Both the position numbers and the translations under genes were made by a program. A stretch of DNA of 64,000 nucleotides from Halomonas sp. 25-S5 (GTDB lineage: Bacteria > Pseudomonadota > Gammaproteobacteria > Pseudomonadales > Halomonadaceae): assembly GCF_029889845.1 (NCBI RefSeq), contig NZ_JARANV010000010.1:58551-122550 (forward strand), read 5' to 3'. Positions within the stretch are counted from its first letter, which is position 1. Each line of letters begins with the position of its first letter. Shown piece after piece: positions 44,388 through 55,569 of this stretch. The notes under the pieces were generated by a model. The model had not been told where the DNA came from. It saw only the letters and a list, made by a program, of their open reading frames with translations, and did no database searches.

Positions 44388-44945
44388 ATGACCGAAGAAC
44401 TCGCCAATCACTATCGCCGGATCATCCACGAGCTGGGGGAGGACCCCGACCGTGAAGGGCTGCGCGACACCCCGAAGCGGGCCGCCAAGGCGATGCAGTT
44501 CCTCAACCGCGGCTATACCCAGTCACTGGAAGAGATCGTCAACGGCGCGGTGTTCGAGTCCGAGACCGACGAGATGGTGCTGGTCAAGGACATCGAGCTT
44601 TACTCCATGTGCGAGCATCACCTGCTGCCGTTCATCGGCAAGTGCCATATCGCCTACCTGCCCAGCGGCAAGGTGCTGGGGCTCTCCAAGTTCGCGCGCA
44701 TCGTCGACATGTACGCCCGGCGCATGCAGATCCAGGAGAACCTGACCCGCCAGATCGCCGAGGCGGTGCTGCAGGTCACCGAGGCCCGCGGGGTGGCGGT
44801 GGTGATCGAGGCGCGCCACCTGTGCATGATGATGCGCGGGGTGGAGAAGCAGAACTCCAGCATGACCTCCTCGGTGATGCTCGGCGCCTTCCGCGAGAAG
44901 CAGAGCACGCGCCAGGAGTTCCTCACCCTGGTCAACGGCCGCTGA
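44388..44945 (+). CDS. folE: GTP cyclohydrolase I
   Basis: 185 residues from ATG 44388. The zinc ligands lie in [12 protein letters not shown] and in [34 protein letters not shown] is diagnostic. It converts GTP to 7,8-dihydroneopterin triphosphate, the first step of folate and tetrahydrobiopterin-type cofactor synthesis. folX follows 22 bp later. The unusually AT-rich promoter with TGTACA palindromes suggests special control rather than a housekeeping folate role alone. Confidence 0.95.
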   Translation: MTEELANHYRRIIHELGEDPDREGLRDTPKRAAKAMQFLNRGYTQSLEEIVNGAVFESETDEMVLVKDIELYSMCEHHLLPFIGKCHIAYLPSGKVLGLSKFARIVDMYARRMQIQENLTRQIAEAVLQVTEARGVAVVIEARHLCMMMRGVEKQNSSMTSSVMLGAFREKQSTRQEFLTLVNGR

Positions 44946-44967
44946 TTCCCCCGCAAGGAGCCCCGCC

Positions 44968-45378
44968 ATGCCGATGCATGCCCTGGACGACCAGCACTTC
45001 GACCATGATCTCGCCACGATCCGCATCAAGAACCTGCGGCTGCGCACCCATATCGGCATCAAGGAAGACGAGATCAAGAACCGCCAGGACGTGGTGATCA
45101 ATGCGTTGATCCGCTATCGTGCCGACAAGGCGGTCGCGTTCAATCATATCGAGCAGGCGCTGAACTACCGCACCATCACCAAGCAGGTGATCGTCCTGGT
45201 GGAGGACCATCGCTTCCTGCTGCTCGAGCGCATGACCCGCGAGGTGCTGGACCTGATCATGAGTCACGATCAGGTGCTGACCGCCCAGGTCGAGATCGAC
45301 AAGCCCCATGCGCTGCGCTTCGCCGATTCCGTCTCCATTACCCTCTCCGATTCCCGGGAGCCGCGCCGATCACGCTGA
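44968..45378 (+). CDS. folX: Dihydroneopterin triphosphate 2'-epimerase
   Basis: 136 residues. The tunnelling-fold family signature is [19 protein letters not shown] and [24 protein letters not shown] supports FolX over FolB. It epimerises dihydroneopterin triphosphate to the monapterin series, used for example as a cofactor for phenylalanine hydroxylase in pseudomonads. The ATG at 44968 follows AAGGAG; an ATG two codons later is possible. It forms an operon with folE. Confidence 0.9.
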   Translation: MPMHALDDQHFDHDLATIRIKNLRLRTHIGIKEDEIKNRQDVVINALIRYRADKAVAFNHIEQALNYRTITKQVIVLVEDHRFLLLERMTREVLDLIMSHDQVLTAQVEIDKPHALRFADSVSITLSDSREPRRSR

Positions 45379-45404
45379 TGTTGACCCGTGTCGACGATAA
45401 AGGG

Positions 45405-45427
45405 CCCTGGTGCTTGGTGCACCGGGG
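45405..45427 (+). terminator. Terminator-like hairpin after folX
   Basis: CCCTGGTGC (45405-45413) pairs with GCACCGGGG (45419-45427) with one G-T pair, followed by TCTTT. It lies 27 bp after folX and before gabD. Confidence 0.5.
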
Positions 45428-45486
45428 TCTTTCGCTTAGCATGGGGGCAAACCGACAAGAGGCCGCCCATGCGGCAGGAGATGATC

Positions 45487-46944
45487 ATGCAAGCCCTCAA
45501 CGAAACGCAGCTCTACTGTCCCTTCGCCTACATCGACGGCAGTTGGGTCGCCGCCGACAGCGGCGAGCAGATCAACGTCCTCAATCCGGCCACCGGGGAG
45601 ACCATTGGCGACGTGCCGCGCCTGGGGCGGGCCGAGACCGAGCGGGCCATCGCCGCGGCCGATGCCGCCTTGCCGGCGTGGCGTGCGATGACCGCTCAGG
45701 AGCGCGCCGACATCCTGATGAAGTGGCACGACCTGATGCTCGAGCATCAGGACGACCTGGCCATGATCATGACCTTCGAGCAGGGCAAGCCGCTCAAGGA
45801 GGCCGCCGGCGAGATCGCCTATGCGGCGAGCTTCCTGCGCTGGTTCGCCGAGGAGGCGCGGCGCATCTACGGCGAGACCGTGCCCGCCGCCAAGCCCAAC
45901 CAGCGCATCGTGGTCACCAAGCAGCCTATCGGCGTGGTGGGGGCCATCACGCCCTGGAACTTCCCCGCGGCGATGATCACCCGCAAGGCGGGCGCGGCCC
46001 TGGCGGCCGGCTGCACCATCGTGGTCAAGCCGGCCAGCCAGACCCCGTTCTCCGCCACGGCCCTGGCCAAGCTCGCCGAGCGGGCCGGCGTGCCGCGCGG
46101 GGTGTTCAACGTGGTGCCGGGCCGCGCTTCCGAGATTGCCGCGGCGATGACCGACTCGCCGCTGGTGCGCAAGATCACCTTCACCGGCTCCACCGAGGTG
46201 GGTCGCCAGCTGATGGCCCAGGCCTCCCAGCACATTCAGAAGATCTCCCTGGAGCTGGGCGGTAACGCGCCCTTCATCGTCTTCGAGGATGCCGACCTGG
46301 ACGCCGCGGTGGAAGGGGCCATGGCCGCCAAGTTCCGCAACGCCGGTCAGACCTGCGTCTGCACCAACCGCTTCCTGGTCCAGTCCAGCGTGGTCAACGC
46401 CTTCTGCGAGAAGCTGGCGGTCGCCATGAACAGCGAACTCAAGGTCGGTAACGGCACCCAGGAGGGCATCAACATCGGCCCGCTGATCGACGACAAGGCG
46501 GTGGCCAAGGTCAGCGAGCATGTCCATGATGCCGTGGACCAGGGCGCTGAGCTGTTGCTGGGCGGGCATCCGCACCCGCTGGGCGGCAACTTCTTCTCAC
46601 CGACGCTGATCAGCTTCGCCAATGCCCGGATGAAGGTGGCCCACGAGGAGACGTTCGGTCCGCTGGCCGCGGTCTTCCCCTTCGATGACGAGGAAGATGC
46701 TGTCCACATGGCCAACGATACCGAGTTCGGACTGGCCTCCTACTTCTATTCCCGGGACCTGGGGCGTGTGTGGCGCGTCGCCGATGCCCTGGAGTACGGC
46801 ATGGTGGGCATCAACACCGGGCTGATCTCCAATGCCGCCGCCCCCTTCGGCGGGGTCAAGGCCTCGGGCCTGGGTCGCGAGGGCGGCCATCAGGGCCTGG
46901 AGGAGTTCCTGGAGACCAAGTACCTCTGTATCGACCTGGGCTGA
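45487..46944 (+). CDS. gabD: Succinate-semialdehyde dehydrogenase family protein
   Basis: 485 residues from ATG 45487, six bases after AGGAG; upstream in-frame ATGs at 45469 and 45481 are less well placed. ALDH motifs: TPWNFPAAMITRKAGAALAA, ITFTGSTEVG, ELGGNAPFIVFEDADLD (catalytic Glu) and FRNAGQTCVCTNR (catalytic Cys and a second Cys two residues on, as in redox-switched GabD). It oxidises succinate semialdehyde to succinate with NADP or NAD. No gabT is adjacent. A repeat element and a terminator follow. Confidence 0.9.
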   Translation: MQALNETQLYCPFAYIDGSWVAADSGEQINVLNPATGETIGDVPRLGRAETERAIAAADAALPAWRAMTAQERADILMKWHDLMLEHQDDLAMIMTFEQGKPLKEAAGEIAYAASFLRWFAEEARRIYGETVPAAKPNQRIVVTKQPIGVVGAITPWNFPAAMITRKAGAALAAGCTIVVKPASQTPFSATALAKLAERAGVPRGVFNVVPGRASEIAAAMTDSPLVRKITFTGSTEVGRQLMAQASQHIQKISLELGGNAPFIVFEDADLDAAVEGAMAAKFRNAGQTCVCTNRFLVQSSVVNAFCEKLAVAMNSELKVGNGTQEGINIGPLIDDKAVAKVSEHVHDAVDQGAELLLGGHPHPLGGNFFSPTLISFANARMKVAHEETFGPLAAVFPFDDEEDAVHMANDTEFGLASYFYSRDLGRVWRVADALEYGMVGINTGLISNAAAPFGGVKASGLGREGGHQGLEEFLETKYLCIDLG

Positions 46945-47117
46945 CCGAGCTCCGCCCGGAGCTGGAAGCTTGAAGAGCGGCGCTTCGCGCCTGGAAGCTG
47001 GAAGAAGAACACCCCCCGCCGATCGCTCGGCGGGGGGTGTTTGCTATCTGAGTTGATTCAAGCTGTCTTCCAGCTTCCAGCTTCCAGCTTCCAGCTTCCA
47101 GCTTCCAGCTTCCAGCT
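46945..47117 (+). repeat. Gene-end array element 2 (seven CTTCCAG units)
   Basis: Begins just after gabD with the hairpin AGCTCCG-CC-CGGAGCT. GCTGGAAGCTTGAAGAG, a hairpin GGCGC-TTC-GCGCC and CTGGAAGCTGGAAG follow. A strong terminator sits in the middle. The element ends with exactly seven CTTCCAG units (47067-47115), just before purH. Layout and unit number match element 1, while the inner hairpin has changed on both sides. Confidence 0.85.
47009..47040. terminator. Strong terminator inside array element 2
   Basis: Perfect 14-bp arms ACACCCCCCGCCGA (47009-47022) and TCGGCGGGGGGTGT (47027-47040) with loop TCGC, followed by TTGC. It lies between convergent gabD and purH. Confidence 0.8.
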
Positions 47118-47128
47118 AGCCGCAGGCG

Positions 47129-48709
47129 TCAGTGCCTGAAGTGGCGCATGCCGGTGAAGACCATGGCGATGCCGGCCTCGTTGGCGGCGTCGATCACTTC
47201 CTGGTCGCGCATCGAGCCGCCGGGCTGGATCACCGCGGCGATGCCGGCGGCGGCCGCGGCGTCGATCCCGTCGCGGAAGGGGAAGAAGGCGTCACTGGCC
47301 ATCACCGAGCCGGGGACCGAGAGGCCCTCGTCGGCGGCCTTGATGCCGGCGATCTTCGCCGAGTAGACCCGGCTCATCTGGCCGGCGCCCACGCCGATGG
47401 TCTGGCCGGCCTTGGCGTAGACGATGGCGTTGGACTTGACGTACTTGGCCACCTTCCAGGCGAAGGCCAGGTCGCGCATCTCCTGCTCGCTGGGCACCCG
47501 CTCGGTGACCACGGTCAGCTCGTCGCGGCCGACCATACCCAGGTCGCGGTCCTGCACCAGCAGGCCACCGGTGACGCGCTTGAAGTCATGGGCATGCTCG
47601 CGCTCGCCGGGCCACGTCGCGCCGACATCGAGCAGGCGCACGTTCTTCTTCTCGGCGACGATGGCGAGTGCCGCCTCCTCGATCCCCGGGGCGATGATCA
47701 CCTCGACGAACTGGCGGTCGACGATGGCCCGGGCGGTATCGGCGGTAAGCGGCACGTTGAAGGCGATGATACCGCCGAAGGCGCTGGTCGGGTCGGTGGC
47801 AAACGCCTTTTCATAGGCCTCTGTCGGGCTCGCGCCCACCGCCACGCCGCAGGGGTTGGCGTGCTTGACGATCACGCAGGCGGTGTCGGTGAAGGCCTTG
47901 ACGCACTCGAAGGCAGCATCGGTGTCGGCGACGTTGTTGAAGGAGAGCGCCTTGCCCTGCAGCTGGGTGGCGGTGGCCACGCAGGCCTCGCTGGCGTCGG
48001 CTTCCACGTAGAAGGCGGCACTCTGGTGAGGGTTCTCGCCGTAGCGCATGGCCTGCTTCTTCTCGAACTGCAGGTTGTAGGTGCGCGGGAAGCCGTCCTC
48101 ACCGCCGGGCACTCGCTGGCCCAGGTAGTCGGCGATGGCGGCATCGTAGCCGGCGGTATGCTCGAAGGCCTTGACCGCCAGGTCGAAGCGGGTGGCATCA
48201 CTCACCGCGCCATCCCCGGCGGCGATCTCGCCCAGCACCCGGGCGTAGTCGCCGGCATCCACCACGATGGTGGTATGGGCATGGTTCTTGGCACAGGCAC
48301 GCACCATGGTCGGGCCACCGATGTCGATGTTCTCGATGGCGTCCTCGAGGGTGCAGTCCGGACGCGCCACGGTGGCCGAGAAGGGGTAGAGGTTGACCAC
48401 CACCATGTCGATGGGGTCGATGCCGTGTTCCGCCATCACCGCGTCATCCTGGCCGCGGCGGCCCAGGATGCCGCCGTGGATCTTCGGGTGCAGTGTCTTG
48501 ACCCGGCCGTCCATGATCTCGGGGAATCCGGTGTGCTCGGAGACCTCGGTCACATCGATGCCATTCTCCTGGAGCAAGCGGAAGGTGCCACCGGTGGAGA
48601 GCAACGCGACGCCCTGCTCGACGAGGCCGCGGGCGAAGTCGATGATGCCGGTCTTGTCGGAAACGCTGATCAGGGCGCGGCGAACCGCGGCGGAGGAGGC
48701 TTGGGCCAT
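47129..48709 (-). CDS. purH: Bifunctional AICAR transformylase / IMP cyclohydrolase
   Basis: 526 residues from ATG 48709. The N-terminal MGS-like cyclohydrolase has [20 protein letters not shown] and [15 protein letters not shown]. The C-terminal transformylase has [12 protein letters not shown] and ends [20 protein letters not shown]. It carries out the last two steps of IMP synthesis. An upstream ATG at 48769 would add a 20-residue non-conserved leader. It follows fis on the same strand after a terminator-like hairpin, a common gammaproteobacterial order. Confidence 0.96.
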   Translation of the reverse strand: MAQASSAAVRRALISVSDKTGIIDFARGLVEQGVALLSTGGTFRLLQENGIDVTEVSEHTGFPEIMDGRVKTLHPKIHGGILGRRGQDDAVMAEHGIDPIDMVVVNLYPFSATVARPDCTLEDAIENIDIGGPTMVRACAKNHAHTTIVVDAGDYARVLGEIAAGDGAVSDATRFDLAVKAFEHTAGYDAAIADYLGQRVPGGEDGFPRTYNLQFEKKQAMRYGENPHQSAAFYVEADASEACVATATQLQGKALSFNNVADTDAAFECVKAFTDTACVIVKHANPCGVAVGASPTEAYEKAFATDPTSAFGGIIAFNVPLTADTARAIVDRQFVEVIIAPGIEEAALAIVAEKKNVRLLDVGATWPGEREHAHDFKRVTGGLLVQDRDLGMVGRDELTVVTERVPSEQEMRDLAFAWKVAKYVKSNAIVYAKAGQTIGVGAGQMSRVYSAKIAGIKAADEGLSVPGSVMASDAFFPFRDGIDAAAAAGIAAVIQPGGSMRDQEVIDAANEAGIAMVFTGMRHFRH

Positions 48710-48758
48710 GGGAGTCACTCTTCTGTCGGTGGGGGTGAACGGGGCGGCGGAAAAGCGA

Positions 48759-48778
48759 AGGGAGCCCACAGGCTCCCT
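48759..48778 (-). terminator. Terminator-like hairpin between fis and purH
   Basis: AGGGAGCC (48759-48766) pairs with GGCTCCCT (48771-48778) over CACA. On the minus strand TTCGCTTTTCC follows. It may lower read-through from fis into purH. Confidence 0.55.
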
Positions 48779-48789
48779 CGGTGGACCGG

Positions 48790-49128
48790 TCAGATCAGGC
48801 CATAGTGCTTGAGCTTCTTGCGCAGGGTCCCGCGGTTGAGGCCGAGCATCTCGGCGGCGCGGGTCTGGTTGCCCTGGGTATGGTCGAGGACCGAGGACAG
48901 CAGCGGGGCCTCGACCTCGGCCATCACCATGGCGTAGAGATCGGTGACGCTGCTGCCGTCGAGGTGGTCGAAGTAGCGGGTCAGCGAGGCTTCCACGGCC
49001 TCGCGCAGGGGCCGGTCGTCCTGTGGGGCCGGGCGGACGCCTTCAGTCAGCATGGCGACATCACGGGAGGCCCGGGCATCCAGCTCGGGCAGCGCGACTT
49101 TCTGGTCAAAGGAGTGGCTGCTGGTCAT
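48790..49128 (-). CDS. fis: Nucleoid-associated protein Fis
   Basis: 112 residues. The C-terminal helix-turn-helix reads [20 protein letters not shown] and ends KHYGLI, as in Fis. The N-terminal third is variable and longer than in E. coli (98 residues). Fis bends DNA and controls rRNA and many growth-phase promoters. The start overlaps the dusB stop as ATGA, so it is translationally coupled, as in most gammaproteobacteria. Confidence 0.95.
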   Translation of the reverse strand: MTSSHSFDQKVALPELDARASRDVAMLTEGVRPAPQDDRPLREAVEASLTRYFDHLDGSSVTDLYAMVMAEVEAPLLSSVLDHTQGNQTRAAEMLGLNRGTLRKKLKHYGLI

Positions 49129-50213
49129 GCGGCACAGATTCCATCCGGTGCCACGGCCCGGGCAACGCGACCTGGCGTCGCGGCGGGGTCGTGACGAAAG
49201 AGTTCATCGATGAAGCGACGCTGGGCTTGGCGACGCTCCAGGCCATTAAAGGTGGCCCGCAGGGCACGCCGCCCTGCGTCGTCGAAACGTTCATCTCCGG
49301 CCAGGTACCAGCCAAGATGCTTGCGCGCGATGCGCACCCCCAGATGCCTGCCGTAGAAGTCATGCAGGGCCGCGAGGTGGTCGCGAAGTACCTCGGCGCG
49401 CTCCTCGTCCCCCGGCGGGGCAAGTCGCTGGCCATGGCGCAGGTAGTGGTCGATCTCGCGGAAGATCCAGGGATTGCCCTGGGCCGCGCGACCGACCATC
49501 ACCGCATCCGCACCAGTATAGTCGAGGATCCGGCGCGCCTTGTCGGGAGAATCGATGTCGCCGTTGGCGAACACCGGGAGGCCCACGGCGGCCTTGATGG
49601 CGGCGATGGTGTCATACTCCGCCTCGCCGGCGTAGCGCTGCTGGCGATGGCGGCCATGCACGGCCAGGGCCTGGATGCCGGCGTCCTCGGCGATGCGCGC
49701 GACCTGCACGCCGTTGTTGCTGTCGGCGCACCAGCCGGTACGGATCTTCAGGGTCACCGGCACGTCCACCGTGGCGACCACCGCCTCGAGAATCTCGGCC
49801 ACCAGGGCCTCGTCGCGCAGCAGGGCGGAGCCGGCCGCCTTGTTGCAGACCTTCTTGGCCGGGCAGCCCATGTTGATGTCGATGATCTCGGCGCCCATCT
49901 CGGCATTGAGGCGCGCCGCCTCGGCGAGCATCTCGGCGTCGCCGCCGGCGATCTGCACGCTGCGCGGGCCCGGCTCGCCACGGTGGTCCATGCGCAGCCG
50001 GGACTTGCGGGTATGCCACAGGCCGGGGTCCGAGGTGACCATTTCGCCCACCACCAGGCCGGCCCCGAGGCGGCGACACAGCGTCCGGAACGGGCGGTCG
50101 GTGACCCCGGCCATGGGCGCCAGGACCACCCGGTTTGGCAGTGAGTGGTGGCCGATGCGGGGCAGGGGACGAGAGTCGGGCATGGTCGGGGTCGCTGGCG
50201 TCAGGGGCTGCAT
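49125..50213 (-). CDS. dusB: tRNA-dihydrouridine synthase B
   Basis: 362 residues from ATG 50213; an ATG at 50183 would remove a ten-residue non-conserved leader. FMN-dependent Dus motifs are [35 protein letters not shown] with the catalytic Cys, and [11 protein letters not shown] and [14 protein letters not shown]. It reduces uridines in the tRNA D-loop. It is coupled to fis. Confidence 0.95.
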   Translation of the reverse strand: MQPLTPATPTMPDSRPLPRIGHHSLPNRVVLAPMAGVTDRPFRTLCRRLGAGLVVGEMVTSDPGLWHTRKSRLRMDHRGEPGPRSVQIAGGDAEMLAEAARLNAEMGAEIIDINMGCPAKKVCNKAAGSALLRDEALVAEILEAVVATVDVPVTLKIRTGWCADSNNGVQVARIAEDAGIQALAVHGRHRQQRYAGEAEYDTIAAIKAAVGLPVFANGDIDSPDKARRILDYTGADAVMVGRAAQGNPWIFREIDHYLRHGQRLAPPGDEERAEVLRDHLAALHDFYGRHLGVRIARKHLGWYLAGDERFDDAGRRALRATFNGLERRQAQRRFIDELFRHDPAATPGRVARAVAPDGICAA

Positions 50214-50265
50214 ATCATACGCCCCCGGTCGACGTTGGTGAACCGCTACTCAAGGCGAAGGCCTG

Positions 50266-51189
50266 TCAGGGGCGGCGCCCGGCGGATCGCCGCCCGGAGA
50301 GTCGCACCCAGCCCTCGCGGACCTCCGGCTCGTCCATGACCAGGCCCTGTCCGCGGTAGGCCTCGAGGACCGCCTCGGCCTGGCCCTCGAGGATGCCCGA
50401 GAGGGCCAGGCGCCCCCCCGGTGCCACGCGGCCGGCGATCTCGTCAGCCAGCTCCACCAGGGGCCCGGCGAGGATGTTGGCGACCACCAGCGGGACGTCG
50501 CCCGGCTCGAGCTGCTCGGGATAGCAGAGCCGGAAGTCGGCCTCGGTTACGCCGTTGCGCTGGGCATTGTCGCGGCTGGCCTGCAGCGCCTGGGGGTCGA
50601 TATCGGTGCCGGTGGCCCGCCGGGCCCCGAGCTTGAGGGCAGCGATGGCCAGGATGCCCGAGCCGCAGCCCACGTCGAGCACCGCCAGGCCCTGCAGTTC
50701 GCCGGCCACCGCCAGGCCGTCGAGCCAGGCCAGGCACAGCGCCGTGGTGGGGTGGGTGCCGGTGCCGAAGGCCAGCCCCGGGTCCAGGTGCAGGTTGACG
50801 GCGTCGGGCTCCGGCGGAGTGTGCCAGCTGGGCACGATCCACAGCTTCTCGCCCATCCGCAGGGGGTGGAAGTCGTCCATCCACTCGCGCTCCCAGTCGC
50901 GGTCGGCCAGCAGCTCGACCTCGACCTCGGGGCAGGGTTCCTCGGGGCACTCGGCGGCCCAGGCCTGGCGCACCCGGTCGAGCATTGCATCAATGCCCTC
51001 GAGGTCGTCGTAGAGGCCGGTGAGCACCGTCTCGTCCCACAGCGGGGTGGTGCCCCGCTGTGGCTCGAAGACCGGGTCATCGAAGGCGTCCTGGAGGGTG
51101 ATGGCGGTGGCGCCCTCGGCGAGCAGCAGCTCCTCGAGGAGCTCGGCGTGCTCGGGGGCTATTCGGGCCTTGAGTTGCATCCAGGGCAT
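50266..51189 (-). CDS. prmA: Ribosomal protein L11 methyltransferase
   Basis: 307 residues. The N-terminal substrate domain begins MPWMQLKARIAPEHAELLEE. The SAM domain has GLAFGTGTHPTTALCLAWLD and VLDVGCGSGILAIAALKLGA, and NILAGPLVELADEI follows as in PrmA. It trimethylates L11 lysines and the N-terminus. It lies downstream of accCB on the same strand, a conserved neighbourhood, but is separated by 230 bases that contain a repeat element. Confidence 0.95.
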   Translation of the reverse strand: MPWMQLKARIAPEHAELLEELLLAEGATAITLQDAFDDPVFEPQRGTTPLWDETVLTGLYDDLEGIDAMLDRVRQAWAAECPEEPCPEVEVELLADRDWEREWMDDFHPLRMGEKLWIVPSWHTPPEPDAVNLHLDPGLAFGTGTHPTTALCLAWLDGLAVAGELQGLAVLDVGCGSGILAIAALKLGARRATGTDIDPQALQASRDNAQRNGVTEADFRLCYPEQLEPGDVPLVVANILAGPLVELADEIAGRVAPGGRLALSGILEGQAEAVLEAYRGQGLVMDEPEVREGWVRLSGRRSAGRRP

Positions 51190-51256
51190 GGGACGTTCCG
51201 TGGTCGCTAGGAGAGTTGAAACCAGTGCCGGGCTGATGTCGTCGCTTGGGCTGGCA

Positions 51257-51377
51257 GCGAGGGGCGCCGGGGACAGGCCGAAGAGGGGGTCCTATGCCAG
51301 GGATGGCATCGGTAGCGCCCAAGGACGGGTTCACAGCGCCCCCTCGAAGGCCTGTCGACGGATCAGCCCCGAGCACT
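51257..51377 (+). repeat. Copy B of a ~120-bp dispersed structured element
   Basis: Matches copy A (20974-21097) through the core CGAAGAGGGGGTCCTATGCC to GCGCCCCCTCG. The flanking stem here is GACAGGCC (51272-51279) with GGCCTGTC (51349-51356), a different sequence from copy A but again fully complementary. It sits between prmA and accC, both read on the minus strand, so it is transcribed in the opposite sense to copy A. Confidence 0.85.
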
Positions 51378-51419
51378 TCCGCGCACGGGGCTGAATCACT
51401 TGGGTATGAAGCGGGAGAG

Positions 51420-52760
51420 TTACAGCCCCAGCTTCTTCTCCAGGTAGTGGATATTGACGCCGCCCTGCTGGAAGTAGCCGTCGCGCACCAGGTCCTTGTG
51501 CAGGTCGGTGTTGGTCTTGATGCCTTCCACCAGCAGCTCGTCCAAGGCGTTGCGCATACGGATCAGTGCCGTCTCCCGGTCCACGCCCCAGGTGATCAGC
51601 TTGCCGATCAAGGAGTCGTAGTGGGGCGGCACGGTGTAGCCCGTGTAGACATGGGAGTCCATGCGCACGCCGAGCCCGCCGGGCGGGTGGTAGAGGGACA
51701 CCTTGCCGGGCGAGGGCATGAAGGTCCGGGCATCCTCGGCGTTGATGCGGCACTCGAAGGAGTGACCGCTGATCTTGACGTCCTCCTGGCGGACCGACAG
51801 CGGCAGGCCTGAGGCGATGCGCAGCTGCTCGCGGACGATGTCCACGCCAGTGACCATCTCGGTGACCGGGTGCTCCACCTGGACCCGGGTGTTCATCTCG
51901 ATGAAGAAGAAGTGGCCGTCCTCGTACAGGAACTCGAAGGTGCCGGCGCCACGGTAGCCGATGGTGATGCACGCCTCCCGGCATGCATCCAGTACCTCGG
52001 CGCGGGCGGCCTCATCGATCCCCGGGGCGGGGGCCTCCTCGATCACCTTCTGGTGACGACGCTGCAGCGAGCAGTCGCGATCATAGAGATGGATGGCATT
52101 GCCCTGGCCATCGGCCAGCACCTGCACCTCCACGTGGCGCGGGTTCTCGAGGAACTTCTCCATGTAGACGGTGCCGTCGCCGAAGGAGGAATAGGCCTCG
52201 GTGCGGGTGACGTTGACCGCCGAGAGCAGGTGCGCCTCGGTGTGCACCACGCGCATGCCGCGTCCGCCGCCCCCGGCGGCGGCCTTGATGATAACCGGGT
52301 AACCGATGCGCCGAGCCACGGCGAGGATATCCCCCTCGTCGTCACCCAGGGGGCCGTCGGAACCGGGCACCGTGGGCACGCCGGCCTTCTTCATCGACTC
52401 GATGGCGCTGACCTTGTCGCCCATCAGGCGGATGGTCTCGGCGCGGGGGCCGATGAAGATGAAGCCGGAGCGTTCGACCTGCTCGGCGAAGTTGGCATTC
52501 TCGGAGAGAAAGCCGTAGCCGGGGTGGATGGCACTGGAGTCGGTGACTTCCGCGGCGCTGATCAGCGACGGGATGTTCAGGTAGGAGTTCGCCGAGGAGG
52601 CCGGCCCGATGCACACGGCCTCGTCTGCCAGGCGCACGTGCATCAGCTCGCGATCGGCCGTCGAGTGGACCGCCACCGTCTTGATGCCCAGTTCCTTGCA
52701 GGCGCGCAGGATGCGCAGGGCAATCTCGCCGCGATTGGCGATGAGGACCTTGTCCAGCAT
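51420..52760 (-). CDS. accC: Acetyl-CoA carboxylase, biotin carboxylase subunit
   Basis: 446 residues. It begins [20 protein letters not shown]. The ATP-grasp glycine loop is [15 protein letters not shown], and the catalytic strand is [20 protein letters not shown]. It carboxylates the biotin on AccB using ATP and bicarbonate, the first half of malonyl-CoA synthesis. It is 43 bp after accB. The biotin cluster in the same window supplies its cofactor. Confidence 0.97.
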   Translation of the reverse strand: MLDKVLIANRGEIALRILRACKELGIKTVAVHSTADRELMHVRLADEAVCIGPASSANSYLNIPSLISAAEVTDSSAIHPGYGFLSENANFAEQVERSGFIFIGPRAETIRLMGDKVSAIESMKKAGVPTVPGSDGPLGDDEGDILAVARRIGYPVIIKAAAGGGGRGMRVVHTEAHLLSAVNVTRTEAYSSFGDGTVYMEKFLENPRHVEVQVLADGQGNAIHLYDRDCSLQRRHQKVIEEAPAPGIDEAARAEVLDACREACITIGYRGAGTFEFLYEDGHFFFIEMNTRVQVEHPVTEMVTGVDIVREQLRIASGLPLSVRQEDVKISGHSFECRINAEDARTFMPSPGKVSLYHPPGGLGVRMDSHVYTGYTVPPHYDSLIGKLITWGVDRETALIRMRNALDELLVEGIKTNTDLHKDLVRDGYFQQGGVNIHYLEKKLGL

Positions 52761-52803
52761 GAGGAGTCCGCCAGTTGGTGAATGATGAGGACAGGAGGAA
52801 ACG

Positions 52804-53262
52804 TCAGGCGATGACGAACATCGGCTGGTCGAACTCGACCGGTTCGCCGTCCTCGATCAGGAAGGCCTCGATCACGCCGTCGCGATCGGCTTCGATCTGG
52901 TTCATCATCTTCATCGCTTCGACGATGCAGATGGTCTCGCCCTTCTTGACGCTCGAGCCGACCTCGACGAAGGCCTTAGAACCCGGTGCTGGCGAGCGGT
53001 AGAAGGTGCCGACCATCGGCGAGTTGACGCTATGGCCTTGGTAGGCCGGCGCGGCATCGGCGGCGGGCTCGGCAGCCGGGGGCAGCGCCTGGGAGGCTGA
53101 CGCTGCCTGTGTCTCATGGGGCTGGGGCGTGGGTGCCTGCCAGTTCGTGCCGTTGGGGTGGCGGCTGATGCGAACCGATTCCTCCCCTTCCTGGATCTCG
53201 ATCTCGCTGATGTCGGACTCTTCGAGCAGCTCGATCAGCTTCTTGACCTTGCGGATATCCAT
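52804..53262 (-). CDS. accB: Biotin carboxyl carrier protein of acetyl-CoA carboxylase
   Basis: 152 residues from ATG 53262. The N-terminal helical part [20 protein letters not shown] is followed by an Ala/Pro linker and a biotinyl domain with [12 protein letters not shown], where the Lys of MKM carries biotin. BirA adds the biotin. First gene of accBC. Confidence 0.97.
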   Translation of the reverse strand: MDIRKVKKLIELLEESDISEIEIQEGEESVRISRHPNGTNWQAPTPQPHETQAASASQALPPAAEPAADAAPAYQGHSVNSPMVGTFYRSPAPGSKAFVEVGSSVKKGETICIVEAMKMMNQIEADRDGVIEAFLIEDGEPVEFDQPMFVIA

Positions 53263-53467
53263 GACGTTGTCTCGACCGGTGGGGTTGGGGATGATCCGGG
53301 GTGCTGTCAACCCCGGCCAACTTGCAATAGATCGCAGCAAGATGGCGTGTCTTGAGGCATCTATTGACCATAAAAGAGCAATTAGGCCGGAGTCTGCCGA
53401 AAATCGGCAAGGATGTCCAGCCGTACAGGAACACCGTTCGAGATGGGTTTGCCGGCGCAGCGCGGGG

Positions 53468-55363
53468 TCAGCCTTGCCGGTTCTTGAGCCAGTCCAGCAC
53501 GCCCTCCAGGTGGCTGGCCAGCTGGAGGGCGTTCACCTCACCCTGCACGCGGGCATCGCGCAGTTCCTCGCCATCGTCGAAGAATAGCAGGCTGGGCGGA
53601 CCGAACAGCTGGTAGTGGTCCAGCACCTCGCGGCTAGTGGCGCCGCTGTTGGTGACGTCGACGTTGATGCGCCGGAAGTTGGCCAGCGGGCCCGCCACCT
53701 CGGGCGACGGGTAGACCTCGCGTTCCATCACCTTGCAGGAGATGCACCAGTCGGCGGTGAAGTTGACGAAGGCCGGTTCGTCGCTCTCGGCCAGCGAGGC
53801 CCGCAGGGCGTCGAGGTCCTCCACGGTGGTGATCTCTTGGGCGACGCTGGCCGCCTCCCCGGCCGCGGTGTCGGCCACCGGGCGGGTGGGTGCCAGGGGC
53901 CGCAGCGGGTCATCCCCGCCGCGCGAGGCGCCGATCACCAGGGCGATACCCCAGACCAGCAGCATCAGGCCTGCGGCCTGACGGACCCGCGGCCAGCCCT
54001 GGGCCTGGTTGACGGTCAACGCCCCCAGGGCCAAGGCGCTACCGATGGCCAGCCCGGCCCACAGCAGTAGGGCAATGCTGCCCGGCACCAGGCGCTCCAC
54101 CAGCCAGATGGCGACGCCCAGCAGCAGGATGCCGAAGGCGGCCTTGATGCCGTTCATCCAGGCGCCGGCGCGGGGCAGCAGGGTGGTACCGAAGGTACCC
54201 ACCAAGAGCAGCGGTACCCCCATGCCCAGCGCCAGCGCGAACAGCGCCACCCCGCCCATCAGCGCATCGCCGGTGGTGGAGATGAACACCAGGGCGCCGG
54301 CCAGCGGCGCCGAGACGCAGGGCGAGACCACCAGCACCGACAGTGCCCCGGCCAGGGCCAGGCCGGCGGGGCCGCTGCGCTGGGCGCGGGCCTGCCAGCC
54401 ATCGATGCGGCCGGCCAGCCTGGGCGAGAGGCGCAGGTCGAAGGCGCCGAACATGGCCAGGGCGAAGAGCGTGAAGAGCACGGCGAAGGGGATCAGTACC
54501 GGGGCCGACTGCAGGCGGGCCTGGAGGTTGAGGCCGGCACCGAACAGTCCCATCAGCATCCCCACGGCGGCATAGGTGAGCGCCATCCCGGCCACGTAGC
54601 TGGCCGAGAGGACGAAGGCTCGGGATCGGGTCGGGTGCTGGCCGACGATGATCGAGGAGAGGATCGGCACCATGGGCAGCACGCAGGGCGTAAAGGTCAG
54701 CCCCAGGCCGGCGAGGAAGAAGAGCCCGAGGACCAGCGGCAGGCTGGCCTCGGCCATCAGGGTGCGGAAGCGGCCATCCTCGCTCTGGGGGGCACCACCG
54801 ATGGCCGGGGCGACGTCGCGTCCGGACGCCTCGTCGGCGGCAGGCGTCGTGCTGCCGGGCGCGTCGTTGCCGGAGGCACCCGCGTCATCGGACGGCGTCC
54901 AGCCGGCGAAGGTGGCCGGTGCCTCGCCCTCGGGGGCGGTCAGCTCGACGCGTTCCGGTGGATAGCAGAGGCCGGCATCGGCACAGCCCTGGAAGGTCAG
55001 GGTGATGTCCAGCGGGCCCTGGTGGCCCGGCTCGAGGGGCACCTCGAAGACCACGTTGTCATAGAAGACATTGACGTCACCCAGGAATTCGTCGCTCTTG
55101 GCCAGCCCCGGAGGGAGCTCAGGGTCGCCCAGCTCGAGACCTCCCACGTCTGTCTCTACGGCGAACTGGTGGCGATAGAGGTAGTAGCCTTCGGCGTTCT
55201 CAAAGCCCACATGGAGGGTCTGGCCATCGTGCCAGGCGCTGGGCTGGAAGGCCTCCAGGACAGGCAGGAACGCCTCGTCGTCATCTTGGGAGAACCACTG
55301 GGCCTGGGCCCCCAGCGGCAGCAGAAGCGTGATCAGCAGGGCGAGTCGCAGGACGGTTGGCAC
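53468..55363 (-). CDS. dsbD: Thiol:disulfide interchange protein DsbD
   Basis: 631 residues. A signal peptide (about residues 1-21) leads to the alpha domain with the Cys pair in [13 protein letters not shown]. An eight-helix beta domain carries Cys in [12 protein letters not shown] and [13 protein letters not shown]. The C-terminal thioredoxin-like gamma domain has [14 protein letters not shown]. It passes electrons from cytoplasmic thioredoxin to periplasmic DsbC and cytochrome maturation proteins. A linker of about 50 residues rich in Ala, Gly and Asp lies between the alpha and beta domains. Confidence 0.95.
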   Translation of the reverse strand: MPTVLRLALLITLLLPLGAQAQWFSQDDDEAFLPVLEAFQPSAWHDGQTLHVGFENAEGYYLYRHQFAVETDVGGLELGDPELPPGLAKSDEFLGDVNVFYDNVVFEVPLEPGHQGPLDITLTFQGCADAGLCYPPERVELTAPEGEAPATFAGWTPSDDAGASGNDAPGSTTPAADEASGRDVAPAIGGAPQSEDGRFRTLMAEASLPLVLGLFFLAGLGLTFTPCVLPMVPILSSIIVGQHPTRSRAFVLSASYVAGMALTYAAVGMLMGLFGAGLNLQARLQSAPVLIPFAVLFTLFALAMFGAFDLRLSPRLAGRIDGWQARAQRSGPAGLALAGALSVLVVSPCVSAPLAGALVFISTTGDALMGGVALFALALGMGVPLLLVGTFGTTLLPRAGAWMNGIKAAFGILLLGVAIWLVERLVPGSIALLLWAGLAIGSALALGALTVNQAQGWPRVRQAAGLMLLVWGIALVIGASRGGDDPLRPLAPTRPVADTAAGEAASVAQEITTVEDLDALRASLAESDEPAFVNFTADWCISCKVMEREVYPSPEVAGPLANFRRINVDVTNSGATSREVLDHYQLFGPPSLLFFDDGEELRDARVQGEVNALQLASHLEGVLDWLKNRQG

Positions 55364-55569
55364 AGCACTTCCTTGATAGCGGTGAACTGTTTGGTGGCAC
55401 GGCGCGAATTGGACCCCGTTTCGCGAGGCCGGGTTCCGTCCATCGGCGGCGAGGCCAAGGTCCTGCTAGGATATCGCAGTAGTGGGAGAGCTGTTGATGG
55501 CCTCCCGTCTGGAAGGCTGCGCCGTATTGTCGCGTCGCCGGAAGTTTTCATCATCAAGGGAACCTGATC